Shown: one piece after another, positions 8,636 to 18,243 of the stretch
Numbering within the stretch: the stretch's first letter is position 1
How the letters are laid out: the number at the start of each line of letters is the position of its first letter
NCBI GenBank assembly: GCA_016793445.1
Contig: JAEUME010000002.1
Location: 374,501-438,500, forward strand
Reading direction: 5' to 3'
From: Hyphomicrobium sp.
Lineage (GTDB): Bacteria > Pseudomonadota > Alphaproteobacteria > Rhizobiales > Hyphomicrobiaceae
Length of the DNA: 64,000 nt
Notes under the pieces: model-generated
Told to the model about the DNA's origin: nothing
Seen by the model: only the letters and a program-made list of their open reading frames with translations
Database searches by the model: none
Translations under genes and position numbers: made by a program

Positions 8636-10231
8636 TTAGTCGCCGCCCATGGTCATGGCATTGATCTGTTGTTCGAGCGAATGGAGACTCCAGTCGCCGG
8701 GAGTCTGGCTCGGCGGATAGTCCTTGAGCGTCAGAAGAAATTTGCTCGCGACGATCTGCATCGGGCCCATGAGGAAGGCGCGATCGATGTACCAGTCTTC
8801 GTAGACGTTGGCGCCGATCTTGGCCTTCTCGAAGGGATCGCGGCGGAGATTGTAGAGATCCGGCGCACGCAGTTGCACGAAGGGTTCCTTCCAGATTTGC
8901 AGGCGGTCCGCGCGGTTCTCGGCGTAGACGGCCTTCCAGTCGCCGACGCGGATGCAGACGACATGCCCTCCGTCGTCGGCGTAGATGAACTCCTTGCGAG
9001 GCGATTCCTTGACCTTGCCGGAGAGATAGTCGAGCTGATTGTAGCCGTCGATATAGTTCTTGTACGTGCGTCCATTGAGCTCGACGCCGTTGCGCAGCTT
9101 CTCCGTGATGTCGGGAGCGCCGGCAACCGCCGCGAACGTTGGCAGCCAGTCCTCGTGGGAGACGATGCCATTCAGCGTCACGCCCGCGGGGAATTTGCCG
9201 GGCCAGCGGACGAAGGCCGGCACACGGTAGGCACCCTCCCAATTCGAATTCTTCTCGCCATGAAATGGCGTCGTTCCCCCATCAGGCCACGTGTTGTAAT
9301 GAGGGCCGTTGTCGGTCGAATAGTAGACGATAGTGTTCTCTGCGATGCCGAGTTCATCAATCAGTTTGAGCAGCTCTCCGACATGCCGGTCATGCTCAAC
9401 CATGCCGTCATGATATTCGTCGCCACTTGGACCACTGATGCCGGTATGTTCCTTCTTCACATGGGTGCGAAAATGCATCCGGGTGGCGTTCCACCAAGTG
9501 AAGAACGGCTTGCCTGCGCTGTGCTGGCGCTTGATGAAATCCTTTGCCGCAGCGAGCGTCTCCTCGTCGATGGTCTCCATGCGCTTCCGGGTCAGTGGAC
9601 CGGTATCCGTGCAGGACTGCCCACCCTTGCCGTCGGCTTTGCAGTTGAGCACGCCGCGCGGACCGAACTGTTCACGGAACGTCTTGCCGTTGGCGAGCTT
9701 CATGTCGCCGGGGTAGTCGCGGTTCTCGGGCTCCTCCTCGGCGTTGAGATGGTAGAGGTTGCCGAGGAACTCGTCGAAGCCATGCATGGTCGGGAGATGC
9801 TCGTCGCGATCGCCCTGGTGGTTCTTGCCGAACTGGCCGGTGGCGTAGCCCTGGCTCTTCATGACGGTGGCAATGGTGACGTCGGTCTTCTGCCAGCCCT
9901 CCTTGGCGGCGGGCATTCCGACTTTGGTCATGCCGGTCCGCACGGGAACCGAGCCGTTGATGAACGCCGCGCGTCCCGCCGTGCAGCTTTGCTGACCATA
10001 GTAGTCAGTGAAGCCGACACCTTCTTTCGCGATCCTGTCGATGTTCGGTGTCGAGTAGCCCATCATGCCGCGATTGTTGTGGCTGATGTTCCAGGTGCCG
10101 ATATCGTCGCCCCAGATGACGAGGATGTTCGGTTTCTTGTCCTGGGCCTGAGCACCCGTCATTCCGATACACGTGAGTGCGGCGGCAGCGATGGTTAGTC
10201 TCTTGAAGACCTTGCCGGGCGTTTTGAGCAT
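8636..10231 (-). CDS. Periplasmic type I sulfatase (arylsulfatase family)
   Basis: 531 residues with a signal peptide ending GAQA near residue 29. Hydrolyses a sulfate ester; the substrate cannot be read from sequence. The active-site motif is C83-T-A-G-R, the CxAxR form of the formylglycine signature, which needs a maturase not seen in this window. Metal ligands are expected at D42-D43 (IWGDD) and D307-N308 (STDNG); GKNHQG near 135-140 takes the place of the usual GKWH. An AGGAGG site lies 5-6 bases before the ATG. It is divergent from a Crp/Fnr regulator that may control it. Possible use: scavenging sulfur from organic sulfate esters. Confidence 0.9.
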   Translation of the reverse strand: MLKTPGKVFKRLTIAAAALTCIGMTGAQAQDKKPNILVIWGDDIGTWNISHNNRGMMGYSTPNIDRIAKEGVGFTDYYGQQSCTAGRAAFINGSVPVRTGMTKVGMPAAKEGWQKTDVTIATVMKSQGYATGQFGKNHQGDRDEHLPTMHGFDEFLGNLYHLNAEEEPENRDYPGDMKLANGKTFREQFGPRGVLNCKADGKGGQSCTDTGPLTRKRMETIDEETLAAAKDFIKRQHSAGKPFFTWWNATRMHFRTHVKKEHTGISGPSGDEYHDGMVEHDRHVGELLKLIDELGIAENTIVYYSTDNGPHYNTWPDGGTTPFHGEKNSNWEGAYRVPAFVRWPGKFPAGVTLNGIVSHEDWLPTFAAVAGAPDITEKLRNGVELNGRTYKNYIDGYNQLDYLSGKVKESPRKEFIYADDGGHVVCIRVGDWKAVYAENRADRLQIWKEPFVQLRAPDLYNLRRDPFEKAKIGANVYEDWYIDRAFLMGPMQIVASKFLLTLKDYPPSQTPGDWSLHSLEQQINAMTMGGD

Positions 10232-10574
10232 GAGCGATCCTCCTAATAAATTTTATGGTGTTTGTAACAAGGTGCAGCCTAAAAGGTTTGCGGCAGCCGT
10301 CATTCGTCGCGCAGCAGATGCGCGCCCCCTTGAGCACTTCTCACAGACTGCGGATGGTGACCTGATAAACCGGCGCCGTGTCGCGATATGCTTGTCCGAG
10401 CCCATGGCAAAAGGACCGCCGGGAATTACGTCTATTCCCTTTGCAGCCGAAGCCTGTCGCAAACTCGTGGTGCCGCCGGACATCGTATGCCATCAATTCC
10501 GCAGGCGACGAAACGAGGCGTTCGTGCTAGCGCTTGAGTGCACTAAACTGGCTAGCAAAAAATCGCTGGGCAGA
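10232..10574. other. Divergent promoter region, sulfatase / Crp-Fnr gene
   Basis: About 340 bp between the divergent genes. An A/T-rich stretch (10247-10270) directly upstream of the sulfatase ribosome binding site is unusual against the GC-rich surroundings and probably belongs to its promoter. The regulator frame stays open through this region as far as 10173, but has no sign of coding before 10575. No operator palindrome was identified. Confidence 0.4.
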
Positions 10575-11276
10575 ATGGTCGATTCGAAACAATTCTTCGG
10601 TAGATATTTGACGAATATTGCAGATATTGCCCCCCTCGATCAAGTGGGCTGGCTCGCCGGACAACCGAAAGGCTTCCAGGACTGGGCGGCCGAGGCCGGC
10701 CGATGGCGCCGGTACGGTGCTGGACAGTTCGTTTATCATGCGGGCGACATTGCCGACGGCCTATACGGTCTCGCCTCGGGCAGCCTGGAAATCACATTTC
10801 CGCTCGCGGCCGAGGAACCGGTCTCGATCTACCGGGCCGAGATCGGTTTTTGGATCGGTGATGCTGCGGAATTGGCAGAGATTCCTCGCATGGTCTCATT
10901 GGTAGCGGCGACGGAAAGCCAGTTGTTCCATCTGCCTAGCCGCGCCATCCAACAGCTTCTGTCCATTCATCCCGAGCATTGGCGCGCCTTCTACCGGCTG
11001 AGTGCGCTGAACTCCCGCACCGCCATAATGCTTCTTTCTGAGGCGTTGTCTCTGACGGTTCGGGCCCGCGTCAGCCGGCGTCTGCTGCAACTCGCCGAGC
11101 GATCCCAAGAGGCCCCGATCACGCAGGATGATATGGCGAAGCTCGTTGGCGTTACCCGGGGCACCCTGCGGCGATGCCTCGACGATCTTGCAGCCCGTGG
11201 CGGCATTGAGATGCACTATCGCAAGCTGCGCGTGCTAGATCCAAACGTGCTCATCGCCTTTCAAGACGAGCAGTAG
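10575..11276 (+). CDS. Crp/Fnr family transcriptional regulator
   Basis: 233 residues from the ATG at 10575. An N-terminal cyclic-nucleotide-binding-like domain (RYGAGQFVYHAGDIADGLYGLASGSLEI) is followed by a dimerisation helix. The C-terminal winged helix reads ITQDDMAKLVGVTRGTLRRCLDDLAARGGI. No N-terminal cysteine cluster is visible, so an oxygen-sensing FeS role like Fnr is unlikely; the effector is unknown. The open frame runs back to 10173, but the added 134 residues resemble no domain and have no good initiation site. Adjacent and divergent to the sulfatase, which makes it a candidate local regulator. Confidence 0.83.
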   Translation: MVDSKQFFGRYLTNIADIAPLDQVGWLAGQPKGFQDWAAEAGRWRRYGAGQFVYHAGDIADGLYGLASGSLEITFPLAAEEPVSIYRAEIGFWIGDAAELAEIPRMVSLVAATESQLFHLPSRAIQQLLSIHPEHWRAFYRLSALNSRTAIMLLSEALSLTVRARVSRRLLQLAERSQEAPITQDDMAKLVGVTRGTLRRCLDDLAARGGIEMHYRKLRVLDPNVLIAFQDEQ

Positions 11277-11340
11277 GACCTCCGTAGGGCCATCGGTACG
11301 CAGACAGAGGACTGCTCCCAGTGGATGGCGGATTATGAGA

Positions 11341-11964
11341 TCAGAATAGCCAAAAATAGGTCGGCAAGTACCCTGTCATATGAAGATTTTCAATGCCTTC
11401 AATGATGGGAAATACCGCCAGAAAGCAGAGCGCATCGACAAATGTGCTCCATAGCGCTTTCGGGCAAAACGTATGCTCGCTCAGATCGCGATACAGCCAG
11501 GGGTTCGGCCAGAACCGCGGCGTTGTGGCCGCATATGTTTCGTATGCCTGACCAAACTTGCCGCGAAGAAATACCTCTTCCTTTCGAGAAGTTATCGAGA
11601 AAATGAGATAGGAGAATAGACCTAGCAGGACCGCAACCGCGATCGATCCGAACATGAGGCCAATACCGAATGCTCCGATCGTCGAGAATAGATACAAGGG
11701 ATTGCGTGTAATCGAGTATGGCCCGCTTGTCGCCAATTCACTGTTCTTGCGGCCGCCGACATAAAGGATGCTCCATAGCCTTCCGAATATGCAGATAAGA
11801 ACCAGGACAACGCCAACCATCTCGACAACTTCATGAACCGGCGATGTCTCATCCCACCTTGGCCGCGAAAACAACAGCGCTACAATAGCTGCTGAGCTTA
11901 AGACCTGGACGACCAGCAGTCTCTTGCGCTGATTGAACGGTTGCGGGGCAACGGATGTGGACAT
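11341..11964 (-). CDS. Isoprenylcysteine carboxyl methyltransferase-like membrane protein
   Basis: 207 residues with about four to five membrane helices. The signature GPYSITRNPLYLFSTIGAFGIGL and the distal EEVFLRGKFGQAYETYAATTPRFWPNP are typical of the ICMT/PEMT superfamily of integral membrane SAM-dependent methyltransferases. In bacteria the substrate is usually unknown. The ATG at 11964 is chosen because AAAGGAG lies 6 bases upstream; the longer frame to 12009 adds a polar tail. Somewhat lower GC than the neighbouring genes. Isolated transcription unit. Confidence 0.8.
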   Translation of the reverse strand: MSTSVAPQPFNQRKRLLVVQVLSSAAIVALLFSRPRWDETSPVHEVVEMVGVVLVLICIFGRLWSILYVGGRKNSELATSGPYSITRNPLYLFSTIGAFGIGLMFGSIAVAVLLGLFSYLIFSITSRKEEVFLRGKFGQAYETYAATTPRFWPNPWLYRDLSEHTFCPKALWSTFVDALCFLAVFPIIEGIENLHMTGYLPTYFWLF

Positions 11965-12233
11965 CGGGGCTCCTTTGGCAGAGGCTTGTTTGGCCGGGCA
12001 ACGTGCCATCCAGATATCGCGTTATCTGTCAGAATTGTGACGTGACTTGCGAATAGCAGTGCATAGCGCCTGCTCCCGCTAGAGGCTAGGTGGATAGAGG
12101 GTCTAGGCCCGAAGTTGAGGTAGTCTGTATGGGGAGCTTTCCCGTCGCGTTGACTGGCTAGCATTTGCCCTGCCTGCACCTCGATGCCGGCTCCGAACAA
12201 TGCGCGCTTGATAGCTCCAGGTTGCCGCTGGAC

Positions 12234-12992
12234 TCAGCCCCGTCCGACATACGGCATGTTGGTGGCGAGCAGGCTCATGAACAGGACGTTGGCTTCAAGG
12301 GGCAGATTGGCGATGTAGAGAATGGCGTCCGCAACATGGGTAACATCCATGCGCGGCTCCACCATCAGCTCGCCATTGGCCTGCAGGATGCCCGTCGCCA
12401 TACGTGCGGTGAACTCGGTCGCCGCATTGCCGATATCGACCTGCGAGCAGGCGATGCGATAAGGCCGTCCATCGAGCGACAGTGATTTCGTCAACCCGGT
12501 GATGGCATGCTTGGTTGTCGTATATGGCGCCGAAAGGGGTCGCGGATTATGAGCGGCCAGCGAACCGTTGTTGATGATACGCCCGCCCTGCGGATCCTGC
12601 GCCTTCATCATCTTCCAGGCCTCCTGCGCGCACAGGAACATGCCGTTGATATTGACGTCGACGATCTTTTTCCACGACTCGTAACTGACCTCGTCGATAG
12701 GCGCTCCTTGCGCAAAGATGCCGGCGTTGTTGAACAGCACGTCAAGGCGGCCGAACTCCTGCCGCGTCCGCTCAAACAGCGTTTTTACCGAGCTCTGGTT
12801 GGTCACATCGCATGCCGCCACCAGAACGCGGCCACCGCGCGGGCAAGCCTCGGCTGCGGCTTCTTCCAGCTCGTGCACCCGGCGTGCGGCGAGGACCACG
12901 TCATATCCCGCCGATTGAAGGCGCAGCGCGGCAGCTTTGCCGATTCCGGAACTCGCGCCCGTGATAATGGCGACCTTCGCTTTGGCTGTCAT
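12234..12992 (-). CDS. Short-chain dehydrogenase/reductase (SDR)
   Basis: 252 residues, classical SDR. NAD(P)-binding motif [15 protein letters not shown] near residue 12, [14 protein letters not shown] near 90, catalytic Ser in [12 protein letters not shown] and Tyr/Lys in [15 protein letters not shown]. The Ala-Arg-Arg after the second strand ([11 protein letters not shown]) favours NADP(H). Substrate not predictable. Transcribed leftward, with about 170 bp separating it from the divergent zinc-ribbon gene. Confidence 0.9.
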   Translation of the reverse strand: MTAKAKVAIITGASSGIGKAAALRLQSAGYDVVLAARRVHELEEAAAEACPRGGRVLVAACDVTNQSSVKTLFERTRQEFGRLDVLFNNAGIFAQGAPIDEVSYESWKKIVDVNINGMFLCAQEAWKMMKAQDPQGGRIINNGSLAAHNPRPLSAPYTTTKHAITGLTKSLSLDGRPYRIACSQVDIGNAATEFTARMATGILQANGELMVEPRMDVTHVADAILYIANLPLEANVLFMSLLATNMPYVGRG

Positions 12993-13161
12993 AGCGCCCT
13001 CAAGTTTCTTGCCGATGCGTCCCTCTCATACCGCCCTTGCCGGGTCGAGGCCACATCGCGAACGTATAGGCGAAGGCCAGCGGCCAGAGTCCCTTGAAAG
13101 CCTGGCGTTGTCGAAGCCCTGCGAAGGCGCTAGGCTTGTTGATATGGCGCGAGGGGGCGGC

Positions 13162-13959
13162 ATGAGTGGATCGGAAACGGCAAGCGCGGCATCGTGCTCA
13201 AACTGCGGGCATCCGCTTACAGGCCCTTATTGCGCCAACTGCGGAACGCGCGCACCGGACGGGCTTGCGCATGAGGGCTGGACTTCGGTCGCCTCTCAGC
13301 TGCTGGACAAGGAAGCTTCGCGCGGACACGTCGCAACGCTTATGGCGTTCCTGCGCGCGCCCGTTCAAACGATCCTGGCGCGCACGCTCGATCCCACATA
13401 CCGCTCGCATTGGACCTTCCTGTCGCTGTGCCTGGGCGTGCAACTCACGCTCAGCTTCGTGATCCTGCCGCGCTTGTTCGGCGGCATCTATCACGTACCG
13501 GGACTTGCCGATAAATCAGCGGTGCTGACGAACCAGCTCGTGCAGTACGCCGGGATCGTCATCCTTACGCCTATTCAGTACTATCTCTGCCGCGCTCTTG
13601 GATCGATCGCGCGGACGCCGGCATCCTACGTGAAGTTGTGCGTTTTGAGTGTCAGCTATTGCGCGATCATCAGTACGGTGCTGGTGCTGACGTTCTGGGG
13701 CCTGGGCGTTGCCTCGATGCTGTTGTCGAACCCGGTTGACCCCGGTATGAGCGGCATGGTGCTGACAAGCCTCGCTCAGATCGCGATCGTCGTATTCGTA
13801 ACGCTCACGCATAAAAGATTTTGGGGCATGTCTATGCTCGTTGCAGCCGCCGCGACGTTCGGCATAGCGCTGCTCTCCTGGGGCGTTGTCTATCCGGCAC
13901 TGATGGACGGGATGACGGCCTCCGGCCTCGGCCGGATGCTCGACGACCTGTTGCCATAG
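13162..13959 (+). CDS. Membrane protein with N-terminal double-CxxC zinc ribbon
   Basis: 265 residues. C-S-N-C-G-H-P-L-T-G-P-Y-C-A-N-C-G near residues 11-27 is a four-cysteine zinc ribbon. It is followed by a short cytosolic segment and about five hydrophobic helices (LGVQLTLSFVILP, YAGIVILTPIQYYL, LCVLSVSYCAIISTVLVLTF, LTSLAQIAIVVFV, MLVAAAATFGIALLSW). The arrangement resembles DUF3667 and Yip1-type proteins; function unknown. The ATG at 13162 follows GAGGGGGCG; an ATG at 13144 and more distal starts in the same frame are possible. Convergent with the hbd gene. Confidence 0.78.
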   Translation: MSGSETASAASCSNCGHPLTGPYCANCGTRAPDGLAHEGWTSVASQLLDKEASRGHVATLMAFLRAPVQTILARTLDPTYRSHWTFLSLCLGVQLTLSFVILPRLFGGIYHVPGLADKSAVLTNQLVQYAGIVILTPIQYYLCRALGSIARTPASYVKLCVLSVSYCAIISTVLVLTFWGLGVASMLLSNPVDPGMSGMVLTSLAQIAIVVFVTLTHKRFWGMSMLVAAAATFGIALLSWGVVYPALMDGMTASGLGRMLDDLLP

Positions 13960-13980
13960 AATTCGCAAAAGGCCGCGGCT

Positions 13981-14910
13981 TTAGCGGGTCGGTACCGGCT
14001 TCTCGCCGCGGTAGTCGTAGAACCCGCGCTTGGTCTTGCGGCCAAGCCAGCCGGCCTCGACGTACTTCACCAGAAGGGGGCAGGGGCGATATTTGGAATC
14101 CGAAAGACCTTCGTAAAGCACCTGCATCACCGACAGGCACGTATCGAGGCCAATGAAATCGGCCAGCTCCAGCGGGCCCATGGGATGATGGGCGCCAAGC
14201 TTCATTGCCTTGTCGATAGCCTCCACCGTGCCGACACCCTCATAGAGCGTGTATACCGCTTCATTGATCATCGGCAGAAGAATGCGATTGACGATGAAGG
14301 CGGGAAAATCTTCGGCAACAGCCGTGATCTTTCCAAGGCTCTCGACGAAAGCCTTGGCCGTCGCGAACGTCTCGTCTTCGGTGGCGATGCCGCGGATCAA
14401 CTCCACAAGCTCCATGCGGGGCACGGGGTTCATGAAGTGCATGCCGATGAAGTCTTCCGGCCGGTCCGTCGTCGCGGCCAGGCGCGTAATCGAGATCGAC
14501 GACGTGTTGGAGGCCAGCATCGCCGTGGGTTTAAGATGCGGACAGAGCGCCGCGAAGATCTTGTGCTTCAACTCCTCGTCTTCGGTCGCCGCTTCGATGA
14601 CGAGATCGCAATCGCTGAAAGCCTCAAGCGTTGGCGCAAAGGTGATGCGGGCAAGAGCCTTGGTGCGATCATCGTCTTTGATTGTGCCCTTGGCGATCTG
14701 GCGGCCCATGTTGGCGTCGATCGTTTCGAGCGCACGCTCGTAGGCTTCCTTCTTCAAGTCATTGATGGCGACGTTGTACCCGGCAAGCGCAATGACGTGG
14801 GCGATACCGTTGCCCATCTGACCAGCGCCGATAATGCCGATCTTGGAGATCTTGCGCCTGGGCAGGACCGCCGCTTTGTTTTTTTCCATGACCTTGGTGG
14901 ATTGCGACAT
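13981..14910 (-). CDS. hbd: 3-hydroxybutyryl-CoA dehydrogenase
   Basis: 309 residues. NAD(P)-dependent oxidation of 3-hydroxyacyl-CoA, used in fatty acid or polyhydroxybutyrate metabolism. Rossmann motif IGIIGAGQMGNGIAHVIALAGY near residue 24; ASNTSSISITRLA; catalytic His in GMHFMNPVPRMELVELIRG; C-terminal domain DFPAFIVNRILLPMINEAV and HPMGPLELADFIGLDTCLSVM. A stand-alone short protein rather than a FadB-type fusion. Immediately downstream of etfB-etfA, so the three probably form one operon that passes acyl-CoA electrons to the respiratory chain. Confidence 0.94.
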   Translation of the reverse strand: MSQSTKVMEKNKAAVLPRRKISKIGIIGAGQMGNGIAHVIALAGYNVAINDLKKEAYERALETIDANMGRQIAKGTIKDDDRTKALARITFAPTLEAFSDCDLVIEAATEDEELKHKIFAALCPHLKPTAMLASNTSSISITRLAATTDRPEDFIGMHFMNPVPRMELVELIRGIATEDETFATAKAFVESLGKITAVAEDFPAFIVNRILLPMINEAVYTLYEGVGTVEAIDKAMKLGAHHPMGPLELADFIGLDTCLSVMQVLYEGLSDSKYRPCPLLVKYVEAGWLGRKTKRGFYDYRGEKPVPTR

Positions 14911-14937
14911 CTGCGGCGGTCCTCACGATTTGCTAAA

Positions 14938-15882
14938 TCAGAACCCGGCTTTTTTCAGCTCGGCATCGAGCTCCGGCAGGGCCTGGAACAGATCAGCGAC
15001 TAGCCCATAGTCCGCGACTTGGAAGATCGGCGCCTCTCCATCCTTGTTGATGGCCACAATCACCTTGCTGTCTTTCATGCCGGCCAGGTGCTGGATGGCG
15101 CCGGATATGCCGACAGCGATATAGAGGTCGGGGGCTACGACCTTGCCGGTCTGTCCGACCTGCCAGTCGTTGGGCACGAAGCCCGCGTCAACCGCGGCGC
15201 GCGACGCACCCATCGCGGCACCCAGCCTGTCGGCTACGGGCTCAATGTATTTGGTGAAGTTTTCGCCGTTTGCCATACCGCGGCCGCCCGAGATGATGAT
15301 CTTGGCGGAGGTCAACTCAGGACGATCGGACTTGCTGAGTTCGGCCCTTTCGAAGCTTGCAAGACCAGAGGCCGCCGGGGCTGTCACGGTCTCTATGGCG
15401 GCCTGGCCGCCCTCGCCCGGATCCTTGAAAGCGGACGTGCGCACCGTGATAACCTTCTTAGGCTCCGCGGACTGTACGGTCTGGATGGCGTTACCCGCAT
15501 AGATCGGACGCTCGAAGGTGTCGGGCGAAACGATCTTGGTGATATCTGAAACCTGCATGACATCGAGCTTGGCGGCGACGCGCGGCAGCACATTCTTGCC
15601 CGCCGACGTTGCGGGGGCGACAATCGCGTCATAACCGCCTGCCAGCGACAGGATTAAATCCGCTATGTCTTCGGCCACCGGGTTGGCCAGATGCGGCGCA
15701 TCAGCGACGAGCACCTTCGCCACGCCCGACAGCTTGGCGGCGGCATCTCCGGCGGCCTTGCAGTTGGCGCCGGCGACCAGAACGTGAATATCGCCACCCA
15801 GGCCCAGCGCAGCCGTGACGGCTTTGCCCGTCGCAGGCGAGAGCGCGTCATTGGTGTGCTCGGCGAGCAAAAGTACGGTCAT
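14938..15882 (-). CDS. etfA: Electron transfer flavoprotein alpha subunit
   Basis: 314 residues. FAD-binding subunit of ETF, which accepts electrons from acyl-CoA dehydrogenases and passes them to ETF-ubiquinone oxidoreductase. The C-terminal FAD domain is clear: [45 protein letters not shown] and [28 protein letters not shown]. The start overlaps the etfB stop by one base (TGATG), indicating translational coupling. Confidence 0.96.
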   Translation of the reverse strand: MTVLLLAEHTNDALSPATGKAVTAALGLGGDIHVLVAGANCKAAGDAAAKLSGVAKVLVADAPHLANPVAEDIADLILSLAGGYDAIVAPATSAGKNVLPRVAAKLDVMQVSDITKIVSPDTFERPIYAGNAIQTVQSAEPKKVITVRTSAFKDPGEGGQAAIETVTAPAASGLASFERAELSKSDRPELTSAKIIISGGRGMANGENFTKYIEPVADRLGAAMGASRAAVDAGFVPNDWQVGQTGKVVAPDLYIAVGISGAIQHLAGMKDSKVIVAINKDGEAPIFQVADYGLVADLFQALPELDAELKKAGF

Positions 15883-16634
15883 CAGATCACCCCCGCTTCG
15901 GTCTTGAGTTTCTCAACCAGCTCGGCAACGCTTCCGACCTTGACGCCAGCCTTGCGCGCGGCAGGCTCTGCGGTTTTGAGAACCTTGAGCCGCGGGGTGA
16001 TATCGACGCCGAAGTCTTCCGGCTTCTTGGTGTCGAGCGGCTTCTTCTTGGACTTCATGATATTGGGTAGCGTGGGATAGCGCGGCTCGTTCAAGCGCAG
16101 GTCGGTGGTAACGACCGCAGGTAGCTTGAGCTTGACCGTCTCAAGGCCGCCGTCGACCTCACGCGTGACGGACACGGCGCCATCGTCCGGCACGATCTTG
16201 GAGGCGAAGGTCCCCTGGCCCCAGCCGAGCAACGCCGCCAGCATCTGACCGGTCTGGTTACAGTCATCATCTATGGCCTGCTTGCCGAGAATGACGAGAT
16301 CGGGCTTTTCAGCCTCCACGACAGCCTTGAGCAGCTTGGCGATCGCAAGCGGCTCGACGTTGGCGCCGTCGGCGGTCTCGATAAGAATGCCGCGGTCGGC
16401 GCCGATGGCGAGCGCGGTGCGGATGGTCTCCTGCGCCTTTGCCGGTCCGATAGACACAATGATGATCTCGGCGGAACCTTTTTCTTTGATGCGGACGGCT
16501 TCTTCGACGGCGATCTCGTCGAAGGGGTTCATGGACATTTTGACGTTGGCGAGGTCGATGCCCGAGCCATCGGGTTTAACGCGGATCTTGACGTTGTAAT
16601 CAACGACCCGCTTAACGGGCACTACGATCTTCAT
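15882..16634 (-). CDS. etfB: Electron transfer flavoprotein beta subunit
   Basis: 250 residues from [26 protein letters not shown]-binding partner of EtfA. Signatures: [45 protein letters not shown] and [30 protein letters not shown]. The ATG at 16634 is the family start; the frame extends upstream to 16706 without family similarity. First gene of the etfBA-hbd unit. Its upstream region carries palindromes listed separately. Confidence 0.96.
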   Translation of the reverse strand: MKIVVPVKRVVDYNVKIRVKPDGSGIDLANVKMSMNPFDEIAVEEAVRIKEKGSAEIIIVSIGPAKAQETIRTALAIGADRGILIETADGANVEPLAIAKLLKAVVEAEKPDLVILGKQAIDDDCNQTGQMLAALLGWGQGTFASKIVPDDGAVSVTREVDGGLETVKLKLPAVVTTDLRLNEPRYPTLPNIMKSKKKPLDTKKPEDFGVDITPRLKVLKTAEPAARKAGVKVGSVAELVEKLKTEAGVI

Positions 16635-16700
16635 GCCACTGGCGCTCCCGGTTTTTCTTTTTTCAAAGCCCTTTGTGCGCGGGCGCGACCCCGCGTTGTT

Positions 16701-16780
16701 TCGCAATGCGATTGTCGATGTTCGCCAGCGAATATCAGAAAGTTTCGCGCGAAATAGCAGTCACGCTCTCGCAATTGCGA
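16701..16780 (-). promoter_or_regulatory. Candidate operator palindromes upstream of etfB
   Basis: Three palindromes lie 65-150 bp upstream of etfB: TCGCAATGCGA (16701-16711), TTTCGCGCGAAA (16743-16754) and TCGCAATTGCGA (16769-16780). The first and third share TCGCA-TGCGA half sites. They are candidates for a fatty-acid-responsive TetR- or GntR-type repressor, but no regulator is identified in the window. Confidence 0.4.
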
Positions 16781-16880
16781 AATCGAAGCTAAGTGGCCAT
16801 TTGCATGAAGTCAATCTGCGCACACGTCGCGGAAATGAAGGGCTAACAGCTTGCCATCGTTAATCCCTTCGGAAGGGGGC

Positions 16881-17564
16881 TTAACGGCCGAACAGAGGCA
16901 CTTCCCTGTTTTTCATCAAGGGGGTTAGGAGCGCACCCGCGATCAGCCCGCCGATGTGGGCCCACCAAGCGGTCGGACCTACCTGGGGGATCATCACCAT
17001 GGCCAGCTGAAAAACGATCCACAGGCCCAGTGCCCAGGCGGCCGTGATGTTCAAGGGCAGAATCTTGAAAGCCAGGACCCAGACCCTCACCCGCGGATGC
17101 AACATGAGGTAGGCCACGACGACGCCCGAAACAGCACCGCTCGCCCCGATCAACGCGTCCAGGCTTCCTGGCAACATCAACGCATGGGTGAGGCCCGCGA
17201 TGATCCCGCACGCCAGATAGAACACCAAAAAGCGCACGTGCCCCATCGCGTCCTCGACGTTGTCGCCGAACACCCAAAGGAACAACATGTTGCCTCCGAG
17301 ATGGATCAAATCGCCATGCAGAAACATATAAGAAAAAAGCGTCGCAACTTCGGGGACGGCGATCGCATCGCCAGCGCCGGCGGCTGTTCCCAGAGTCTGG
17401 AAAAATTCACCCGGAATGAAAGCAAAACTCGCGATCAGGGCGGGCACAGAGCCGCTCGCCGTCTCCAGCATGTAGGCGAGCACATTGGCTAGAATCAGCA
17501 GGAGGGTGACGTACTGGTAGCGGATACGCTTGATCGGATTTTGATCGCCCAGCGGTACAAACAC
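16881..17564 (-). CDS. Rhomboid family intramembrane serine protease
   Basis: 227 residues with six predicted helices. The conserved HxxxxHxxGN motif is FLHGDLIHLGGNM (H83, H88, N92), and the catalytic dyad is Ser142 in GASGAVSG and His203 in WWAHIGGLIAGAL. Cleaves within membranes; substrate unknown. The long loop between helices 1 and 2 (SFAFIPGEFFQTLG) fits bacterial rhomboids of the alpha group. Leftward, monocistronic or upstream of the etf genes with about 245 bp between. Confidence 0.93.
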   Translation of the reverse strand: MFVPLGDQNPIKRIRYQYVTLLLILANVLAYMLETASGSVPALIASFAFIPGEFFQTLGTAAGAGDAIAVPEVATLFSYMFLHGDLIHLGGNMLFLWVFGDNVEDAMGHVRFLVFYLACGIIAGLTHALMLPGSLDALIGASGAVSGVVVAYLMLHPRVRVWVLAFKILPLNITAAWALGLWIVFQLAMVMIPQVGPTAWWAHIGGLIAGALLTPLMKNREVPLFGR

Positions 17565-17607
17565 GCAGACCCTCTTTGTTAATGCAGTGATTTGGTCGAG
17601 CGTTGCA

Positions 17608-18189
17608 CTAGCGGTTTTGTCCCGGCACCCACAGCACGTCGGACCGCCCGCGATCGTTCACATAGCGAGCCGCAACGAATAGAAAATCCGAAAGGCGATT
17701 GATGTACTTGAGCCCGGCAGCGCTGACCGGCTCATTCGGGTCGGCCGCCAATTCAACCATACACCGCTCGGCACGGCGGGAGACCGTGCGCGAAACATGC
17801 AACGCGGCGGCCGCAGGCTTGCCGCCCGGCAGAATGAAGGAGCGCAAGGGCTGCAATTCCGCGTTCATTTCGTCAATCTCGCTTTCGAGCCGGCTGACTT
17901 GGGCTTCCGACATGCGCAGCGGCTCATAGGGCAGTTTCTGGCCTCGATCGGGCACGCACAAATCGGCGCCCAGATCGAACAGGTCATTCTGAATACGCAC
18001 CAGCATGGCATCCACACGGGGCTCGCTATCACCCAAGTGCACGCGCACCATGCCAATCGTCGAATTGGTCTCATCCACCGTGCCGTAGGCGGCTATGCGC
18101 AGCGAAGTCTTGGAAACGCGCTCGCCGGTTCCGAGCGCCGTGGTGCCGGCGTCTCCGGTCTTGGTGTAGATGCGGTTGAGAACGACCAT
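17608..18189 (-). CDS. PduO-type cob(I)yrinic acid a,c-diamide adenosyltransferase
   Basis: 193 residues. Transfers the adenosyl group of ATP to cob(I)alamin. N-terminal ATP-binding motif RIYTKTGDAGTTALGTGERVSK, then AYGTVDETNSTIGM, RIQNDLFDLGADL, FILPGGKPAAAALHVSRTVSRRAERC and the end YINRLSDFLFVAARYVND. All are typical of the PduO family. The ATG at 18189 is used; a TTG nine bases earlier is an alternative. The HIG1-type small gene upstream is a frequent companion in Hyphomicrobiales. No cobalamin riboswitch was seen. Confidence 0.94.
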   Translation of the reverse strand: MVVLNRIYTKTGDAGTTALGTGERVSKTSLRIAAYGTVDETNSTIGMVRVHLGDSEPRVDAMLVRIQNDLFDLGADLCVPDRGQKLPYEPLRMSEAQVSRLESEIDEMNAELQPLRSFILPGGKPAAAALHVSRTVSRRAERCMVELAADPNEPVSAAGLKYINRLSDFLFVAARYVNDRGRSDVLWVPGQNR

Positions 18190-18243
18190 GGAACTCAAAA
18201 GCCCTTTCTAAGGTTACGCGTGCGCCTGTTTCGCGCGGTTGCG

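Noticed and set aside
8162..10198. 678-codon plus-strand frame
   Set aside because: It lies antisense to the sulfatase, which has a signal peptide, catalytic motif and ribosome site; the plus-strand translation has no recognisable domain.
10173..10574. N-terminal extension of the Crp/Fnr gene
   Set aside because: The frame is open but has no initiation signal or domain similarity, and a normal-length Crp/Fnr protein starts at 10575.
18190..18243. Cobalamin riboswitch upstream of the adenosyltransferase
   Set aside because: The spacer is far too short, and no conserved B12-box is present there or upstream of the small HIG1-type gene.
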